Assembly: GCA_029256865.1 (NCBI GenBank)
Contig: JARIEH010000110.1
Coordinates: forward strand, 1 to 9,033
Reading direction: 5' to 3'
Length of the DNA: 9,033 bases
DNA from: Psychrobacter sp.
GTDB taxonomy: Bacteria; Pseudomonadota; Gammaproteobacteria; Pseudomonadales; Moraxellaceae
Below are positions 6,781-9,033 of the stretch, piece by piece (position 1 is the first letter of the stretch; each line of letters opens with the position of its first letter). The translations under genes were made by a program, and so were the position numbers. A model generated the notes under the pieces. That model was not told the DNA's origin. It saw only the letters and a list, made by a program, of their open reading frames with translations, and searched no databases.

Positions 6781-8154
6781 TTAAGACATATCGCGAATCA
6801 GTTTATAGTTTAAAAACTCAGTGATTCCTAAGGTACCAAGCTCACGACCAAAACCTGAGCGTTTAACCCCGCCAAATGGCGTATTGGCTTCACCGCCTGA
6901 AGGGGCATTAATAGTCACCATGCCGACTTCTAATTTACCAGCGATTTTGGCTGCCAGTGCGGCATCTTGGGTTTGAATAGAAGCACTAAGCCCAAAGGGC
7001 ACATCGTTAGCGATTTGGATAGCATGCTCGATATCACGCGCTTTATAGATTACTGCAACAGGGCCAAACAACTCCTCGCGATAGACGTCCATTGAGTCAT
7101 TGACATCAGCCAATACAGCAGGTTTAAACCAAGCACCAGGCTTGTCTTTGACAATACCACCCTCTACCAACACAGTCGCGCCCGCTTGTATAGCACTGTC
7201 TAGCTGCTCTTGTAAGTTGATCGCCGCGCTCTTTGAAGACAGAGGGCCAATAAATGTCTCATTCTCTAACGGGTCAGCTAAGCTCAATGACTTTACGGCA
7301 TCGGTGAAGCCTTTCACGAATTTATCATAGACTGCTTCCACAACAATCATGCGTTTGGCCGCATTACAAGCTTGTCCCGTATTATCGAAACGCCCATCGA
7401 TGGCGCCCTGTACGGCCTGCTCTATATCTGCGTCTTCTGCCACAATAAAAGCGTCTGAACCTCCAAGCTCTAGTACGACTTTTTTAAGGGCACTGCCCGC
7501 TTCTTTGGCAACGGCTGCACCTGCGCGCTCAGAGCCTGTGAGCGAAACGCCTTGTATTCTATCATCATGGATAATAGCTGCCGCTTGCTCATTGGTGGCA
7601 AAAATATTGTTATAAACGCCTTCTGGTAAACCAGCGTCTCTTAAAATATCAACGATAGCTTCTGCTGTCTTCGGACACTGCGGTGCGTGCTTCAGAATTA
7701 TGGTATTACCCACCATCACATAAGGCGCGACGAAACGTGCCACCTGATAATGAGGATAGTTCCATGGCATAATGCCGAATAATACACCGACTGGATACTT
7801 CTCTACAGTCGCTGAGCCATCATCAACATCTATCTTATCAGGGGCTAGCAGCTTTTCAGCGTTGTCTGCATAGTAGCGATAAATTTCAGCAACCAGATCA
7901 ATCTCACCTTTGCCTTGGGCGACAGGCTTACCCATCTCGTTTGCCACGATACGTGCCAGCTCGTCTTGACGCTCAAGATAAATATCAGCCACTCTATGCA
8001 ATATGGCGCTACGCTCACTTATCTCTACTTCACGCCAGTCTCGATAAGCATCGTCTGCTTTTTTGATGGCTTGCTGAACGTCTTGCTCAGTCGCTGTAAG
8101 ATAAGTAGCTTCTACTTCGCCAGTGGCTGGATTGGTTATTTTATAATCACTCAT
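6781..8154 (-). CDS. NAD(P)-dependent succinate-semialdehyde dehydrogenase-type aldehyde dehydrogenase
   Basis: A complete 457-residue aldehyde dehydrogenase, the short length usual for the Sad/GabD1-like succinate-semialdehyde dehydrogenases. Motifs in order: N-terminal YKITNPATGEVEATY (4-18); oxyanion Asn132 in GIMPWNYP; Lys155 in ILKHAPQCP; LTGSERAG (205-212) in the cofactor site; general base Glu229 in VLELGGSDAF; nucleophile Cys263 in NTGQACNAAKR; EELFGP (360-365); and TPFGGVKRSGFGRELG (425-440). 'KHAP', 'SLTGSERAGAAVA' and 'GQACNAAKR' are typical of the family annotated as NAD-dependent succinate-semialdehyde dehydrogenase. Expected reaction: succinate semialdehyde to succinate; related semialdehydes such as 4-guanidinobutanal or 4-aminobutanal are possible. 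AAGGA (complement of 8161-8165) is six bases before the ATG. It is a single-gene unit with its own terminator, and no GABA transaminase lies nearby. Cytosolic. All catalytic residues are intact. Confidence 0.88.
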   Translation of the reverse strand: MSDYKITNPATGEVEATYLTATEQDVQQAIKKADDAYRDWREVEISERSAILHRVADIYLERQDELARIVANEMGKPVAQGKGEIDLVAEIYRYYADNAEKLLAPDKIDVDDGSATVEKYPVGVLFGIMPWNYPHYQVARFVAPYVMVGNTIILKHAPQCPKTAEAIVDILRDAGLPEGVYNNIFATNEQAAAIIHDDRIQGVSLTGSERAGAAVAKEAGSALKKVVLELGGSDAFIVAEDADIEQAVQGAIDGRFDNTGQACNAAKRMIVVEAVYDKFVKGFTDAVKSLSLADPLENETFIGPLSSKSAAINLQEQLDSAIQAGATVLVEGGIVKDKPGAWFKPAVLADVNDSMDVYREELFGPVAVIYKARDIEHAIQIANDVPFGLSASIQTQDAALAAKIAGKLEVGMVTINAPSGGEANTPFGGVKRSGFGRELGTLGITEFLNYKLIRDMS

Positions 8155-8600
8155 ATATATTCCTTAGATTAGGTTTAAATTCCGTTTTTAGTTGTATTTT
8201 ACAGGTGTTGTTTAGAAAGATATAATAAATCTGAGTATTAAAGCTATTTAAATAGGTTAGCAAAGTTATTGTCAATAAGCTAGGGTTATAGCAATGTAAT
8301 GCAACATCTTTATTGTATAGAAAGCCACTAACTTAAGATGCTTTCTAAAAAATATTAGGTTCATATTTTTAATAATTTTTTGCTATTTATTTTTTAGTGT
8401 GGTTACTATAGTCAACAGATTATATTAAAAAATAAAGCTTAATATTCGACTATTATGGAGAAAATATTCTTTCAAGCAGCAGAGCGTCTAATTTATTATC
8501 TTTTAGTTGTTAAAATTAAATGATCAGCCATTGCTTTAGCTCGTTTCAAGCCCCTAATATTTAAGTAGATTATGAGATAAAGCGAGTAATTAAAACCTGA
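8155..8600. other. AT-rich intergenic region between the aldehyde dehydrogenase and DUF2798 genes
   Basis: No ORF with a plausible ribosome binding site was found here. It holds the ribosome binding site and unseen promoter of the leftward dehydrogenase gene, a rightward promoter-like sequence at 8198-8226, and an 8-bp inverted repeat TAGAAAGC/GCTTTCTA (8318-8325/8340-8347, 14-base loop). Stop codons are dense in all frames. Confidence 0.5.
8198..8226 (+). promoter_or_regulatory. Near-consensus sigma-70 promoter with no gene behind it
   Basis: TTTACA (8198-8203) and TATAAT (8221-8226) are separated by exactly 17 bases: five of six and six of six matches to the consensus. It points rightward, away from the dehydrogenase start at 8154, with a predicted start site near 8233. 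No credible ORF begins in the next 400 bases, so it may drive a non-coding RNA or a long leader, or be a chance match in AT-rich DNA. Confidence 0.4.
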
Positions 8601-8708
8601 AACTTTGACTTTTAAAGATGACCTAGACGAGTAGGTATTGTTGTTTTATTCGATTCTTGATAGGTCGAAGTTGCTTTACTGATAATGTCCACTACTATAG
8701 TCAGTCTT

Positions 8709-8756
8709 TTTTAATTTCCAAAGTGTCACTGTTTGGTGAATATCGTCAAAAAATAG
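8709..8756 (+). pseudogene. Second relic of the zinc-ribbon tail of a NERD-type nuclease
   Basis: From 8715 the frame reads FPKCHCLVNIVKK and stops at TAG 8754-8756, the pattern of the fourth-cysteine end of a topoisomerase-type zinc ribbon (FPKCRGxVNI). Its DNA from 8717 to 8745 matches 25 of 29 bases of the corresponding part of the left relic (tail with PKYRGVVNI, starting at 335). A stop lies just upstream (8712-8714), and about ten bases expected between CTTTT and AATTTCC appear deleted. Farther upstream, codons around 8610-8637 (FKDDLDE, stop, VL) faintly resemble the NERD domain, but this is too degraded to claim. The same orientation as the left relic. Confidence 0.5.
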
Positions 8757-8801
8757 AGCCCAATAAAACATTGTCCTAAGTAATCAATCATCATGTTCAG
8801 T

Positions 8802-8818
8802 TTTTTGAAATTCAAAAA
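8802..8818. promoter_or_regulatory. Perfect palindrome over the DUF2798 promoter -35 (candidate operator)
   Basis: TTTTTGAAATTCAAAAA is a perfect 8-1-8 inverted repeat. It overlaps the proposed -35 hexamer at 8811-8816, so a bound repressor would block polymerase. The T-run/A-run composition makes a chance origin possible. Confidence 0.35.
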
Positions 8819-8839
8819 CATTATATATAAATGTATAAT
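8811..8839 (+). promoter_or_regulatory. Candidate promoter for the DUF2798 gene
   Basis: TTCAAA (8811-8816, four of six to TTGACA) and TATAAT (8834-8839, perfect) are 17 bases apart. Initiation near 8846 would give a leader of roughly 80 bases before the ATG at 8929. It is the best-placed -35/-10 pair upstream of this gene. Confidence 0.45.
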
Positions 8840-8928
8840 ATAGGCATCATTTTAGGTAAGCTAACAATGAAGCAAATCAAGCAGTAAGCCTATATCAAAA
8901 AGTATGATATTTAATTTAGGGGAAAATT

Positions 8929-9033
8929 ATGAACTTCAAATTTAGAGTCGTTAATACCGCCATAATGTCTGTACTGTTATCATTTTTGATGACGATGTTT
9001 ATTACCTTTATAAATTTAGGTTGGTCAGAAGCC
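8929..9033 (+). CDS. DUF2798 family membrane protein, N-terminal part
   Basis: The first 35 codons are present and the gene runs off the right edge. The start at 8929 has AGGGG (8918-8922) six bases upstream. After a short basic head (MNFKFR), residues 7-30 form one hydrophobic helix, VVNTAIMSVLLSFLMTMFIT followed by FINLGWSEA. A small two-helix membrane protein with 'SxLMSxLMTxFVTFxNxG' in the first helix is the hallmark of DUF2798, about 70-90 residues in total and of unknown function in the inner membrane. The second helix, usually with a Trp-rich start, would lie beyond the window. The preceding palindrome suggests regulated expression. Confidence 0.72.
   Translation, partial: MNFKFRVVNTAIMSVLLSFLMTMFITFINLGWSEA

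Noticed and set aside
8318..8347. TAGAAAGC/GCTTTCTA hairpin as an sRNA or gene terminator
   Set aside because: The stem is only 8 bp with a 14-base loop and is followed by A-rich, not T-rich, sequence on the rightward strand; the leftward strand also lacks a T-run after it.
8405..8414. ACTATAGTCA repeated at 8694-8703
   Set aside because: A single short repeat with a self-complementary core and no further homology around it; likely coincidence.
8793..8804. 12-base match ATGTTCAGTTTT shared with 532-543
   Set aside because: It suggested that the flanks of both relics are duplicated, but surrounding bases do not align and a 12-mer match is expected by chance in 9 kb of AT-rich sequence.
8867..8887. 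Six-codon ORF MKQIKQ in the DUF2798 leader
   Set aside because: It has no well-spaced ribosome binding site and no run of a single amino acid or downstream attenuator, so a leader-peptide role cannot be supported.

Overview
The window looks like chromosome from a gammaproteobacterium of the Moraxellaceae, most likely Psychrobacter or a close relative. The pointers are moderate-GC genes, very AT-rich gaps, the mix of protein families (AruI-like decarboxylase, DUF2798, pirin) and relics of a NERD/topoisomerase-zinc-ribbon nuclease. This is judged from recognised protein patterns only; there is no rRNA or tRNA here to anchor it.

Layout, left to right. The left edge (1-115) holds the last codons of a pirin-family gene. 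At 161-368 lies a broken remnant of a NERD-type nuclease: its N-terminus is joined, out of frame, to its C-terminal zinc ribbon. A complete thiamine-diphosphate enzyme resembling AruI (2-oxo acid decarboxylase) runs rightward at 573-2273. It converges on a leftward two-gene operon made of a sodium:solute symporter (4536-6299) and an FMN/4Fe-4S/FAD oxidoreductase of the FadH/trimethylamine dehydrogenase/DgcA type (2578-4539), coupled by an ATGA overlap. The 304-base convergent gap carries a possible 39-residue leftward ORF whose ribosome binding site and first codons sit inside nested inverted repeats that mimic the 16S anti-Shine-Dalgarno sequence. Further right, a 480-base gap holds a short rightward coding-like relic and a clear bidirectional terminator. 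A leftward succinate-semialdehyde-type aldehyde dehydrogenase follows (6781-8154). After a 774-base AT-rich gap, which contains an orphan sigma-70-like promoter and a second shred of the same zinc ribbon, a DUF2798 membrane protein starts at 8929 and runs off the right edge.

How the genes may work together (inference): the symporter imports a small organic solute, and the translationally coupled oxidoreductase acts on it, perhaps by oxidative N-demethylation. The AruI-like enzyme could decarboxylate a 2-oxo acid to an aldehyde and the aldehyde dehydrogenase could oxidise that aldehyde to an acid. Only the symporter-oxidoreductase link is strongly supported by the sequence; the other two genes have their own transcription units. 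I see no integrase, transposase, CRISPR array or complete mobile element. The most unusual features are the two zinc-ribbon relics on either side of the catabolic genes and the self-complementary anti-SD/SD structure at 2452-2508.
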